This document shows, one piece after another, positions 1 to 12,083 of a DNA stretch of 15,810 nt. The notes under the pieces are model-generated. The model had not been told where the DNA came from, searched no databases, and saw nothing but the letters and a program-made list of their open reading frames with translations. Both the position numbers and the translations under genes were made by a program. This DNA comes from WTJD01 sp964225175 (GTDB lineage: Bacteria > Pseudomonadota > Gammaproteobacteria > Xanthomonadales > SZUA-36). The DNA is taken from the NCBI GenBank assembly GCA_964225175.1, contig CAXQNK010000001.1, positions 1 to 15,810 of the forward strand. Reading direction: 5' to 3'. How positions within the stretch are numbered: the stretch's first letter is position 1; every line of letters begins with the position of its first letter.

Positions 1-178
1 CGCGCGCGCGTTCTTCCGGCGCATTATCAATCTGATCGTATGCCTTGAACTCACCGCCTCGAGACTCAGCGCAAATCTTCGTCAGCGCCGCCGTCAGCGT
101 CGTCTTCCCATGGTCAACGTGACCAATAGTGCCAACGTTCACATGGGGCTTTGTTCGTTCAAATTTTTCTTTGGACAT
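1..178 (-). CDS. tuf: Elongation factor Tu, N-terminal part (cut by window edge)
   Basis: First 59 codons of EF-Tu, the GTPase that delivers aminoacyl-tRNA to the ribosomal A site; the rest lies beyond base 1. The protein opens MSKEKFERTKPHVNVGTIGH, the usual EF-Tu start. The P-loop GHVDHGKT is at residues 19-26 and the approach to switch I (DQIDNAPEE) near residue 48. The ATG at 176-178 is preceded by a GAGGAA ribosome binding site at about 185-190. It starts 33 bp after fusA ends with no visible terminator between, so it is probably cotranscribed as the last gene of the str operon (tufA position). A second tuf copy ends at the other edge of the window. Confidence 0.97.
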   Translation of the reverse strand, partial: MSKEKFERTKPHVNVGTIGHVDHGKTTLTAALTKICAESRGGEFKAYDQIDNAPEERAR

Positions 179-211
179 GCCAATTTCCTCGATGCTAATG
201 CCTAAATACGA

Positions 212-2305
212 TCAGGCAGTTTTCTTGACAATTTCTTCAGCGACGCTTGTGGGCGCCTCGGCGTAGTGGTCAAATTCCATGGTGTAAGTCGCCCGGCCTT
301 GTGTCTGGGAGCGCAGATCAGTCGCATAACCAAACATCTCCGACAAGGGAACGTGCGCAGTGACGATCTTTCCTGATGGATTGTCTTCCATTCCCTGCAC
401 GATGCCGCGACGGCGATTCAAATCTCCCATGACATCACCCATGTAGTCTTCGGGCGTAACCACCTCAACATTCATCATGGGCTCCAGAAGCACGGGATTT
501 GCTATACGCGCCCCGTTTTTAAGTGCCATTGAGCCCGCCACTTTGAAGGCCATTTCGGATGAGTCGACCTCATGGTAAGAGCCGTCGAAAAGGGTGACCT
601 TAACGTCCACCATCGGGTAGCCGGCGATCACGCCGGATTCAATCGCTTCCTGGATGCCTTTATCTACAGAGTTGATGTACTCCTTTGGCACCACGCCGCC
701 CACGATGTTGTTCTCGAATTCGTATCCTTCCCCGGCCTGCATCGGTGCCAGTCGAATCTTGACGTGTCCGTACTGACCTCGACCGCCTGACTGACGCACG
801 AATTTGCCTTCAGCTTCCACTTCCTTGCGAATGGTCTCGCGGTACGCGACCTGCGGCCGACCCACATTGGCCTCGACCTTGAACTCGCGCTTCATGCGAT
901 CAACCAGGATATCGAGGTGCAGCTCACCCATACCAGAGATGATGGTCTGACCCGACTCTTCATCAGTGTGCACACGGAAAGAAGGATCTTCCTGAGCGAG
1001 CTTGCCCAGGGCGATACCCATTTTCTCCTGGTCCGCCTTGGTTTTGGGTTCAACCGCAACGGCAATCACCGGTTCCGGGAACTCCATGCGCTCAAGCGTG
1101 ATGATGTCCGACATGTCACACAGCGTGTCTCCCGTGGTCACGTCTTTAAGCCCAACGGCTGCGGCGATATCACCTGCCCGGACTTCCTTGATTTCATCCC
1201 GAGAGTTGGCGTGCATCTGAAGGATGCGGCCCACGCGCTCTTTTTTGCCCTTGACCGGGTTGTACACGGTGTCGCCGGACTTAAGAACTCCGGAATACAC
1301 CCGGAAGAAAGTCAATGTACCAACGAACGGGTCCGTGGCGATCTTGAACGCCAGCGCGGAAAACGGCTCGTCATCGCCGCTGACCCGCCGGCCTTCCTCG
1401 TCATTTTCGAGAATGCCTCGAATCGCTGGCACATCCAGTGGTGATGGCATCAGTTGCACAATCGCATCAAGCAAGGCTTGAACGCCCTTGTTTTTAAACG
1501 CGGTTCCGCACAGGCAGGGAACGATATCATTGGCCAACGTTCCAAGACGCAGCCCTTCGATGATCTGAGCTTCGTTCAACTCGCCCGTTTCGAGATAGGC
1601 TTCCATCAATTCTTCGGATGCCTCGGCGGCACATTCCACCATGAATTCGCGAGCCTCTTCCGCCTTGGCCTGGAGGTCCGCAGGAATGTCCTTCGCGTCA
1701 TAGGTGACACCCATGTTGTCGCCGTGCCAGTAAATAGCGCGCATCTTGATCAGGTCAACGACACCATCGAAGTCTTCCTCAGCCCCGATAGGAAGTTGAA
1801 CCGGCACGGGACGAGCGCCCAACCGATCCTTGATTTGCCCCACAACGCGGAAAAAATCAGCACCCGTGCGGTCCATCTTGTTCACGAAGGCCACGCGGGG
1901 AACGCTATACCGTGTGGCTTGGCGCCACACCGTTTCTGACTGCGGTTGAACGCCACCCACCGCGCAGAACACCGCTACGGTTCCATCGAGCACACGCAGG
2001 GAACGTTCGACTTCAATGGTGAAATCGACGTGGCCCGGTGTGTCAATGATGTTGATCCGGTGCTCTGGAAATTGCTTATCCATGCCATCCCAGAAGCAGG
2101 TTGTTGCCGCTGAGGTAATGGTGATGCCGCGCTCCTGCTCCTGCTCCATCCAATCCATGGTGGCTGCACCGTCATGAACCTCACCAATTTTGTGGGAAAC
2201 TCCGGTGTAGTAAAGGATGCGTTCAGTCGTCGTCGTTTTACCGGCATCAATGTGTGCCATGATGCCAATGTTGCGATAACGTTCAATGGGCGTTGTGCGT
2301 GCCAC
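212..2305 (-). CDS. fusA: Elongation factor G (translocase)
   Basis: EF-G, 697 aa (E. coli about 704), catalyses GTP-dependent translocation of tRNA and mRNA and, with ribosome recycling factor, splits ribosomes after termination. It aligns with the E. coli protein end to end. Nucleotide-binding motifs are AHIDAGKT at 17-24, DTPGH at 88-92 with the catalytic His92, and NKMD at 142-145. Domains II to V follow, including the domain IV stretch SGGRGQYGHV and the C-terminal SEMFGYATDLR. The start is a GTG (2303-2305), chosen because the family begins MARTTPI and a GAGGA ribosome binding site lies 8 bases upstream. It begins 21 bp after rpsG and ends 33 bp before tuf, so it is translated within the str operon. 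Confidence 0.98.
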   Translation of the reverse strand: MARTTPIERYRNIGIMAHIDAGKTTTTERILYYTGVSHKIGEVHDGAATMDWMEQEQERGITITSAATTCFWDGMDKQFPEHRINIIDTPGHVDFTIEVERSLRVLDGTVAVFCAVGGVQPQSETVWRQATRYSVPRVAFVNKMDRTGADFFRVVGQIKDRLGARPVPVQLPIGAEEDFDGVVDLIKMRAIYWHGDNMGVTYDAKDIPADLQAKAEEAREFMVECAAEASEELMEAYLETGELNEAQIIEGLRLGTLANDIVPCLCGTAFKNKGVQALLDAIVQLMPSPLDVPAIRGILENDEEGRRVSGDDEPFSALAFKIATDPFVGTLTFFRVYSGVLKSGDTVYNPVKGKKERVGRILQMHANSRDEIKEVRAGDIAAAVGLKDVTTGDTLCDMSDIITLERMEFPEPVIAVAVEPKTKADQEKMGIALGKLAQEDPSFRVHTDEESGQTIISGMGELHLDILVDRMKREFKVEANVGRPQVAYRETIRKEVEAEGKFVRQSGGRGQYGHVKIRLAPMQAGEGYEFENNIVGGVVPKEYINSVDKGIQEAIESGVIAGYPMVDVKVTLFDGSYHEVDSSEMAFKVAGSMALKNGARIANPVLLEPMMNVEVVTPEDYMGDVMGDLNRRRGIVQGMEDNPSGKIVTAHVPLSEMFGYATDLRSQTQGRATYTMEFDHYAEAPTSVAEEIVKKTA

Positions 2306-2326
2306 GGTCTTAGTCCTCGAACCTGA

Positions 2327-2800
2327 TTACCAACGATAATGAGCGAATGCCTTGTTGGCCTCCGCCATACGATGCGTGTCTTCACGCTTCTTCACTGCAG
2401 CGCCGCGCTGTTCGACGGCTTCGAGCAATTCACCGGCCAGTCGCTGGGGCATGCTTTTCTCACCGCGCCTGCGCGCCGCCTCGATGATCCAGCGCATTGC
2501 CAGGGTCTGGCGACGCTTCGGACGCACTTCGACGGGCACTTGGTAGGTAGCACCGCCGACGCGCCGGGATTTCACCTCGACCATGGGCGCCACGTTTTCT
2601 AACGCCTTTTCAATCAACTCGACGGGGTCAGCGGCTTTGTTCTTTTCACCGATGGTGTCAATGGCGCCGTAGACGATCCGTTCAGCGACTGATTTCTTGC
2701 CGCTGTGCATAACCATGTTCACAAAACGGGTCAGCATTTCGCTCCCGAATTTGGGGTCTGGCAACACATCACGCGCAAAGTTTGAATGTTTTCTGGACAT
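2327..2800 (-). CDS. rpsG: 30S ribosomal protein S7
   Basis: S7, 157 aa (about 156 in most bacteria), is a primary binder of the 3' major domain of 16S rRNA and organises the 30S head near the E site. Family hallmarks are ILPDPKFGS-like DVLPDPKFGSEML near the start, ENVAPMVEVKSRRVGGATYQ, VPVEVRP, and the terminal AVKKREDTHRMAEANKAFAH then YRW. The frame is open upstream through a TTG that would add ten residues; the ATG at 2798-2800 is preferred because the family length fits and a GGAAA purine run precedes it. S7 is the usual translational repressor of the str operon in E. coli. The 58-bp S12-S7 spacer here carries a hairpin that could serve this. Confidence 0.97.
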   Translation of the reverse strand: MSRKHSNFARDVLPDPKFGSEMLTRFVNMVMHSGKKSVAERIVYGAIDTIGEKNKAADPVELIEKALENVAPMVEVKSRRVGGATYQVPVEVRPKRRQTLAMRWIIEAARRRGEKSMPQRLAGELLEAVEQRGAAVKKREDTHRMAEANKAFAHYRW

Positions 2801-2819
2801 TGCTTGTTTCCGTTTTCCA

Positions 2820-2835
2820 GAGCCTCTCAAGGCTC
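2820..2835 (-). promoter_or_regulatory. Hairpin in the rpsL-rpsG spacer (candidate S7 site)
   Basis: Read on the minus strand it is GAGCCT-TGAG-AGGCTC, a perfect 6-bp stem with a 4-base loop, 19 bases upstream of the rpsG ATG. No U-tract follows, so it is not a terminator. In E. coli S7 binds the S12-S7 intercistronic mRNA to repress its own synthesis; the position matches but the sequence has not been shown to match that site, so the function is inference. Confidence 0.45.
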
Positions 2836-2858
2836 ATTACGTTGTTTCTCTGATCGTC

Positions 2859-3233
2859 TTAACCTTTGGGACGCTTAGCGCCGTATTTTGAGCGCGCCTG
2901 CTTTCGGTCGCTGACTCCCGCTGTATCCAGGCTTCCTCTCACCGTGTGATAACGCACACCGGGCAGATCTTTGACACGCCCGCCGCGGATGAGCACAACA
3001 CTGTGTTCCTGGAGGTTATGTCCCTCTCCGCCGATATAGCTTGTGACTTCGAATCCATTGGTCAGGCGCACACGAGCGACCTTTCTCAATGCTGAGTTAG
3101 GCTTTTTCGGTGTCGTGGTGTACACACGGGTGCACACCCCACGTTTTTGTGGGCAGCCCTCTAGGGCTGGTACGTTGCTTTTGTAAACCTTCGGCTTGCG
3201 AGGCTTACGAACCAATTGATTAACTGTCGACAT
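2859..3233 (-). CDS. rpsL: 30S ribosomal protein S12
   Basis: S12, 124 aa, sits at the decoding centre of the 30S subunit and controls accuracy. It is close to E. coli along its whole length (TVNQLVRKPR, ALEGCPQKRGVCTRVYTTTP, GGEGHNLQEHSVVLIRGGRV). The streptomycin-determining lysines are wild type: K43 in TPKKPNS and K88 in GGRVKDLPG (K42 and K87 in mature numbering). The Asp after K88, the residue methylthiolated by RimO in E. coli, is present. The ATG at 3231-3233 is chosen on family length; the frame stays open 52 codons upstream, but that stretch runs through the promoter and hairpins and is not conserved protein. It is the first gene of the str unit, with promoters and a structured leader directly upstream. 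Confidence 0.98.
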   Translation of the reverse strand: MSTVNQLVRKPRKPKVYKSNVPALEGCPQKRGVCTRVYTTTPKKPNSALRKVARVRLTNGFEVTSYIGGEGHNLQEHSVVLIRGGRVKDLPGVRYHTVRGSLDTAGVSDRKQARSKYGAKRPKG

Positions 3234-3251
3234 AAATCCAGTGTCCCTGAT

Positions 3252-3282
3252 AAAAAAACAGGCCGGCCCTAAGGCGACCTGT
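3252..3282 (-). terminator. Terminator-like hairpin in the rpsL leader (candidate attenuator)
   Basis: On the minus strand ACAGGTCG (3282-3275) pairs with CGGCCTGT (3265-3258): eight pairs including one G-U, around a 9-base loop. A run of seven T directly follows (3258-3252). It has the form of an intrinsic terminator but lies about 20-25 bases before the rpsL ATG and just downstream of the best promoter, so it would sit in the 5' untranslated leader. It could be an attenuator, or a backup terminator for readthrough from rpoC if the promoter call is wrong. Confidence 0.55.
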
Positions 3283-3283
3283 C

Positions 3284-3311
3284 GGAGGGCGCGCATTTTA
3301 ACAAGCCCTCC
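3284..3311. repeat. Inverted repeat flanking the -10 box of the rpsL promoter
   Basis: GGAGGGC (3284-3290) and GCCCTCC (3305-3311) form a perfect 7-bp inverted repeat. The 14-bp centre contains the whole -10 hexamer (3295-3300). The symmetry about the promoter resembles an operator, though chance GC-rich symmetry is possible. Confidence 0.5.
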
Positions 3312-3322
3312 AGCAATGTCAA
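3295..3322 (-). promoter_or_regulatory. Sigma70-type promoter for rpsL-rpsG-fusA-tuf
   Basis: A consensus -35 TTGACA (3322-3317) is separated by 16 bp from a -10 TAAAAT (3300-3295), reading towards rpsL. The predicted transcript start is near 3288, giving a leader of about 55 bases. The bases between -10 and the start are GCGCGC-rich; a GC-rich discriminator is typical of promoters under ppGpp/DksA (stringent) control, so growth-rate regulation is a reasonable inference. Confidence 0.75.
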
Positions 3323-3422
3323 ACGCCCAACCCCGATCTTGTTGATCTGGATTGGGCGCCCATGAGTCCGGCCCACGCGCCGGCGACATCGGCTCTCCGA
3401 AACAGACTTTATTTCTGCTCGG

Positions 3423-3438
3423 CCCTCCTGATGGAGGG
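3423..3438. repeat. GC-rich hairpin upstream of the rpsL promoter
   Basis: CCCTCC (3423-3428) and GGAGGG (3433-3438) form a perfect 6-bp stem with a 4-base loop. No T-run follows on either strand. The same GGAGGG/CCCTCC word occurs in the inverted repeat around the -10 box at 3284-3311. Its role is unknown. Confidence 0.4.
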
Positions 3439-3460
3439 ATTCAATTCAGTTAGCCGGACG

Positions 3461-3489
3461 ATTATGACAGGCAGGTGAATGTGCCGCAA
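3461..3489 (-). promoter_or_regulatory. Possible second, upstream promoter for rpsL
   Basis: Read on the minus strand, TTGCGG (3489-3484) is followed after exactly 17 bp by CATAAT (3466-3461), a five-of-six match to TATAAT. It lies about 20 bp downstream of the rpoC terminator, a logical place to restart transcription. The -35 is weak (3 of 6), so this is a candidate only. Confidence 0.4.
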
Positions 3490-3509
3490 GTACTTTTAAG
3501 CCTCTGGGC

Positions 3510-3547
3510 AAAAAAACTGCCCCGATCAATTCTCCCGATCGGGGCAG
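3510..3547 (-). terminator. Intrinsic terminator of the rpoBC operon
   Basis: On the minus strand CTGCCCCGATC (3547-3537) pairs perfectly with GATCGGGGCAG (3527-3517) over 11 bp with a 9-base loop, immediately followed by seven T (3516-3510). It starts 27 bp after the rpoC stop codon. This is a textbook rho-independent terminator and separates the rif and str transcription units. Confidence 0.92.
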
Positions 3548-3574
3548 CTGATCTAGCCGTCATCTGTCCCGGGT

Positions 3575-7840
<4,266 letters not shown>

Positions 7841-7857
7841 CGTTGATCTCCTCGGAT

Positions 7858-10800
7858 TCAGGTCTCTTCAAGTTCGATGTTGATGCCCAGAGAGCGAATT
7901 TCCTTCACTAAAACGTTGAAGGATTCCGGCATTCCTGCCGCCATCTCGTGGTTTCCATCGACAATGTTTTTGTACATCTGATTACGCCCGCCAACGTCGT
8001 CTGACTTGACGGTGAGCATCTCCTGCAGGGTGTAGGCAGCGCCGTAGGCTTCCAGGGCCCAGACTTCCATTTCGCCAAACCGCTGTCCACCAAATTGCGC
8101 CTTGCCGCCCAAGGGTTGCTGTGTCACCAGGCTGTAGGGGCCTGTGGAGCGCGCATGCATCTTGTCATCCACAAGGTGGTTGAGTTTCAGCATATACATA
8201 TAGCCAACAGTCACCGGTCGATCGAATGCGTCGCCGGTTCTGCCGTCGTACAGGATGGTTTGCCCGGTCTCCGGCAGCTGCGCCAAATCAAGAAGCTTCT
8301 TGATCTCCGTCTCGGGCGCCCCGTCGAAAACGGGGGTGGCCATCGGTACCCCACCGGACAGGTTCTTGGCCATGACCTTGATTTCCTCTGCAGAAAAGTC
8401 ATTCATGTTGACCCGACCGGTTTGATCAGAGTTGTAAATCTTGTCAAGAAAGCCTCTCAGCTCCTCGGTCTTGGCGTTCTCATCCAGCATATCCTGAATG
8501 CGTTGTCCCAGCCCCTTCGCAGCCCAGCCCAGGTGCGTTTCCAGTACCTGGCCGATGTTCATGCGCGAGGGCACACCCAGCGGGTTCAAGACAATATCCA
8601 CCGGAGTTCCGTCCTCCATAAAAGGCATATCCTCGGTCGGAACGATCATTGAAATAACGCCCTTGTTTCCGTGGCGGCCGGCCATTTTGTCGCCCGGCTG
8701 AATGCGTCGCTTCACCGCCAGATACACCTTGACCATGTTCAACACACCCGGGGCGAGATCATCACCTTGGGTGATTTTGGACTTCTTCTCCTCAAACCGC
8801 TCGTCGAAGACTTTGCGTTGGTTGCGAATCTGGTCGGCCATTTGCTCTAGAAGCTCATTGGCTTCGTCATTGCGCATCCGCAGTTTGAACCAGTCATCAT
8901 GATCCAGGCCGGACAAATAGTCGGCGGTCACTTTTGCACCTTTCTTGATGCCCGGTCCCTTGTCAGCCACTTTGCCTGTCAGGGTGTTCTGGAGCCTCTG
9001 GAAAATGGCGTTTTCAACGATGCGCCGCTGATCGTCCAGATCCTTGCGGACCTGCCTGAGCTGTTCCTTTTCAATCGAAATGGCACGCTCGTCCTTCTCA
9101 ACGCCATCACGCGTGAACACCTGCACATCGATCACGGTGCCGTCCATCCCCGAGGGCACTCGCAGTGAGGTGTCTTTCACATCCGATGCCTTTTCACCGA
9201 AGATTGCACGCAGCAACTTTTCCTCGGGCGTGAGTTGGGTCTCGCCTTTCGGCGTCACCTTGCCTACGAGGATATCGCCAGCGCTGACCTCGGCACCGAT
9301 ATAGACGATGCCTGACTGGTCAAGCTTGTTGAGGTTGTGCTCGCCCACGTTGGGGATATCAGAGGTGATCTCTTCGGAGCCCAGCTTGGTGTCGCGCGCG
9401 ACACAGGTCAGTTCCTCGATGTGGATGGTGGTGTAACGGTCTTCTTCCACGACACCCTCTGAAATCATAATGGAGTCCTCGAAGTTGTAACCGTTCCAGG
9501 GCATAAAAGCGACGAGCATGTTTTGCCCCAGCGCCAATTCGCCCAGATCTGTGGAAGGCCCATCGGCCAATACATCGCCCTGCAACACCTGGTCACCCAC
9601 AACGACGAGAGGCCTCTGGTTCATGCAAGTATTTTGGTTCGACCGCTGGTATTTGGTCAGATTATAGATATCAACACCGGGGTCACCGGCCTCGACCTCT
9701 TCCTCCCTGACCCGAACCACGATGCGTCCTGCGTCCACCTGATCGACGACACCGCCGCGCCGAGCCACCGCGGTGACCCCGGAATCTGTAGCCACGGCAC
9801 GCTCCATGCCGGTGCCCACCAGGGGTTTCTCGGCACGCAGAGTGGGTACGGCCTGACGCTGCATGTTTGAGCCCATAAGTGCACGGTTCGCGTCGTCATG
9901 TTCCAGGAACGGGACCAGCGAGGCCGCAACAGAGACGATCTGCTTGGGCGACACGTCCATGTAGTTCACTTCCGAGGGCTCTTTCAGCGTGAATTCCCCA
10001 AGGTGACGGCACGGTATGAATTCATCTTTGAACTTACCCCGCTTGTCCAGCTCTGCATTCGCCTGGGCGATAACGAAATCGCCCTCTTCGATAGCGGACA
10101 GATACTCAACCTCATCGGTCACCTTGCTGTTGATCACCTTGCGATATGGAGTTTCGAGAAAACCGTAATCGTTGGTGCGCGCATAAACCGCCAACGAGTT
10201 GATCAAGCCGATATTGGGCCCTTCAGGGGTTTCGATGGGACATACGCGCCCGTAGTGCGTGGGATGAACATCGCGAACTTCAAATCCGGCACGCTCTCGC
10301 GTCAAACCACCGGGGCCGAGCGCGGACACGCGCCGTTTGTGCGTCACCTCCGACAAGGGGTTGTTCTGGTCCATGAACTGGCTGAGCTGACTGGAGCCGA
10401 AAAACTCCTTGATGGCTGCAGCCACCGGCTTCGCATTGATGAGGTCCTGGGGTGTCAGCTGCTCGCTCTCCGCAACTGACAAACGTTCCCGAACCGCTCT
10501 TTCAACACGTACCACACCCACGCGGAATACGTTTTCCGCCATCTCACCTACGCTGCGCACGCGGCGGTTACCCAGGTGATCAATGTCATCCACAACACCT
10601 TTACCGTTGCGAATGTCAATGAGAACATTCAAGACAGCGAGAATGTCTTCCCGATCCAGAATCCCCGGTCCCTCGCTGGAGTCGCGTCCCACGCGACGAT
10701 TGAATTTCATCCGCCCCACACCGGAAAGATCATATCGCTCCTCGGTGAAGAACAGGTTTTTGAAGAGGTTCTGCGCGGCCTCTTTGGTAGGTGGCTCACC

Positions 10801-11937
10801 GGGGCGCATCATGCGATAAATCTCCACCAGCGCCTCGAGTTCCGTCGTGGACGGATCGATCCGGAGCGTATCGGAGATATAAGGGCCCTGGTCGAGGTCA
10901 TTCACATACAGGACTTCGAATTTCTTAATGCCTGCCGCCCGGAGCTGCTCCAGCAACTCCTCGGTAATCTCGGCGTTCGCCGCGGCCAGGAACTCCCCAG
11001 TCTCCTCATCGACGATGTTGTTGGCCATGATCTTGCCCAACAGGTATTCATCATTAACGTCCAAGGCAGAGATACCCGCGTCACTGATCAATTTGACCTG
11101 GCGCGCGGTGATCCGCTTGTTGGCTTCGACAATCACTTTGCCTTTCTTGTCCTTGATATCAGCCTGCGCCGTATCGCCCCGGAGGCGTTCAGGCACCACG
11201 TCCAGCTTGGCGCCCTCCTTCAGCAGACTGATGTGACTGGTTTCGAAAAAGGTTGAGAGAATCTCCTCGTCTTCCATGCCCAGCGCACGCAGCAAGATGG
11301 TCACAGGAAGTTTGCGGCGGCGATCGATTCGCGTGAATATGCAGTCTTTCGGATCGAATTCGAAATCCAGCCATGAACCACGATATGGAATCACGCGGGC
11401 GGAGTACAACAGCTTTCCGCTCGAATGCGTCTTGCCCTTGTCGTGATCAAAGAACACGCCGGGAGAACGGTGCAACTGGGAAACAATGACCCGCTCGGTG
11501 CCATTGATGATAAAGGTTCCGGTATCCGTCATCAGCGGCAGGTCTCCCATGTAGACCTCCTGCTCCTTGACGTACTTGACGGGTTTCTGCTTCGCGGAAC
11601 TTTCCTTGTCGTAAATCACCAGGCGAACTTTGACTCGTAGCGGGGCTCCAAAAGTCATTCCCCTGAGTTTGCACTCGCGCACGTCGAATGCTGGCTCGCC
11701 CAGCGTGTAGCTGACGTATTCGAGCGCTGCATTGCGCGAAAAAGAGACGATAGGAAAAACGGATTGGAGTGCACCATGAAGACCCCGCTCCCGGCGATCT
11801 TCCATCGGCACATCGAGCTGCAGAAACTCATCGTATGAGCGAATCTGGGTCTGCAGCAGGAATGGCACATCCAAAACGGACTGCCTCTTGCCGAAATCTT
11901 TGCGGATACGCTTTTTCTCAGTGAATGAATATTTCAT
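7858..11937 (-). CDS. rpoB: DNA-directed RNA polymerase subunit beta
   Basis: Beta, 1359 aa (E. coli 1342), forms the other half of the RNA polymerase active cleft. It aligns with E. coli from the N-terminal TEKKRIRKDFGKR to the C-terminal ESFNVLVKEIRSLGINIELE. The rifampicin pocket (SSQLSQFMDQNNPLSE, THKRRVSALGPGG) is at about 515-544. Q520, D523, H533 and S538 equal E. coli Q513, D516, H526 and S531, so no classical resistance change is present. Also visible are WNGYNFEDS at the active centre and GDKMAGRHGNKGV. The extra length is mainly in a short N-terminal loop and the lineage-variable segment before KITQGDDLAPG. The ATG at 11935-11937 has an AGAGG ribosome binding site about 11 bases upstream, just after a small hairpin. 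Confidence 0.99.
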   Translation of the reverse strand: MKYSFTEKKRIRKDFGKRQSVLDVPFLLQTQIRSYDEFLQLDVPMEDRRERGLHGALQSVFPIVSFSRNAALEYVSYTLGEPAFDVRECKLRGMTFGAPLRVKVRLVIYDKESSAKQKPVKYVKEQEVYMGDLPLMTDTGTFIINGTERVIVSQLHRSPGVFFDHDKGKTHSSGKLLYSARVIPYRGSWLDFEFDPKDCIFTRIDRRRKLPVTILLRALGMEDEEILSTFFETSHISLLKEGAKLDVVPERLRGDTAQADIKDKKGKVIVEANKRITARQVKLISDAGISALDVNDEYLLGKIMANNIVDEETGEFLAAANAEITEELLEQLRAAGIKKFEVLYVNDLDQGPYISDTLRIDPSTTELEALVEIYRMMRPGEPPTKEAAQNLFKNLFFTEERYDLSGVGRMKFNRRVGRDSSEGPGILDREDILAVLNVLIDIRNGKGVVDDIDHLGNRRVRSVGEMAENVFRVGVVRVERAVRERLSVAESEQLTPQDLINAKPVAAAIKEFFGSSQLSQFMDQNNPLSEVTHKRRVSALGPGGLTRERAGFEVRDVHPTHYGRVCPIETPEGPNIGLINSLAVYARTNDYGFLETPYRKVINSKVTDEVEYLSAIEEGDFVIAQANAELDKRGKFKDEFIPCRHLGEFTLKEPSEVNYMDVSPKQIVSVAASLVPFLEHDDANRALMGSNMQRQAVPTLRAEKPLVGTGMERAVATDSGVTAVARRGGVVDQVDAGRIVVRVREEEVEAGDPGVDIYNLTKYQRSNQNTCMNQRPLVVVGDQVLQGDVLADGPSTDLGELALGQNMLVAFMPWNGYNFEDSIMISEGVVEEDRYTTIHIEELTCVARDTKLGSEEITSDIPNVGEHNLNKLDQSGIVYIGAEVSAGDILVGKVTPKGETQLTPEEKLLRAIFGEKASDVKDTSLRVPSGMDGTVIDVQVFTRDGVEKDERAISIEKEQLRQVRKDLDDQRRIVENAIFQRLQNTLTGKVADKGPGIKKGAKVTADYLSGLDHDDWFKLRMRNDEANELLEQMADQIRNQRKVFDERFEEKKSKITQGDDLAPGVLNMVKVYLAVKRRIQPGDKMAGRHGNKGVISMIVPTEDMPFMEDGTPVDIVLNPLGVPSRMNIGQVLETHLGWAAKGLGQRIQDMLDENAKTEELRGFLDKIYNSDQTGRVNMNDFSAEEIKVMAKNLSGGVPMATPVFDGAPETEIKKLLDLAQLPETGQTILYDGRTGDAFDRPVTVGYMYMLKLNHLVDDKMHARSTGPYSLVTQQPLGGKAQFGGQRFGEMEVWALEAYGAAYTLQEMLTVKSDDVGGRNQMYKNIVDGNHEMAAGMPESFNVLVKEIRSLGINIELEET

Positions 11938-11956
11938 GATCGAAATCGCCTCTGTA

Positions 11957-11971
11957 CGGCCTTTCAGGCCG
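11957..11971 (-). promoter_or_regulatory. Small hairpin just upstream of the rpoB ribosome binding site
   Basis: On the minus strand CGGCCT-GAA-AGGCCG is a perfect 6-bp stem with a 3-base loop, ending 4 bases before the rpoB AGAGG. It could influence ribosome access. There is no T-run, so it is not a terminator. Confidence 0.4.
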
Positions 11972-12035
11972 CTGTAATTCCAACGTGATCCGATGCGCTC
12001 CGGCGCCGGCCGGCCAGGATCTGTTTACCATGACA

Positions 12036-12083
12036 CGAACAGGAACGGACCGGAGGCAAACGCCCCCAGCCGGTTCCGATTCG
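12036..12083 (-). promoter_or_regulatory. Long hairpin in the rplL-rpoB spacer (RNase III-type or attenuator)
   Basis: The minus strand can fold 22 bases (12083-12062) onto 22 bases (12057-12036) around a GTTT loop. Twenty of 22 positions pair, four as G-U, with only C-U and C-C mismatches. It starts 21 bases after the rplL stop and has no T-run. In E. coli the same spacer contains a partial attenuator and an RNase III processing site that set the ratio of ribosomal protein to polymerase; the shape and place suggest the same job, by inference. Confidence 0.65.

Noticed and set aside
1..10. CGCGCGCGCG repeat at the window start
   Set aside because: It is part of the EF-Tu coding sequence (Glu-Arg-Ala-Arg codons), not a repeat element.
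917..1939. Two + strand open frames of 161-175 codons
   Set aside because: Both are antisense to fusA and look like shadows of its codon use.
3234..3389. 52-codon N-terminal extension of rpsL
   Set aside because: The extension runs through the promoter and terminator-like hairpin, and S12 is complete at 124 aa from the ATG at 3233.
10407..10506. Possible rifampicin resistance change in rpoB
   Set aside because: The key Gln, Asp, His and Ser residues of the rifampicin pocket are all the sensitive type.
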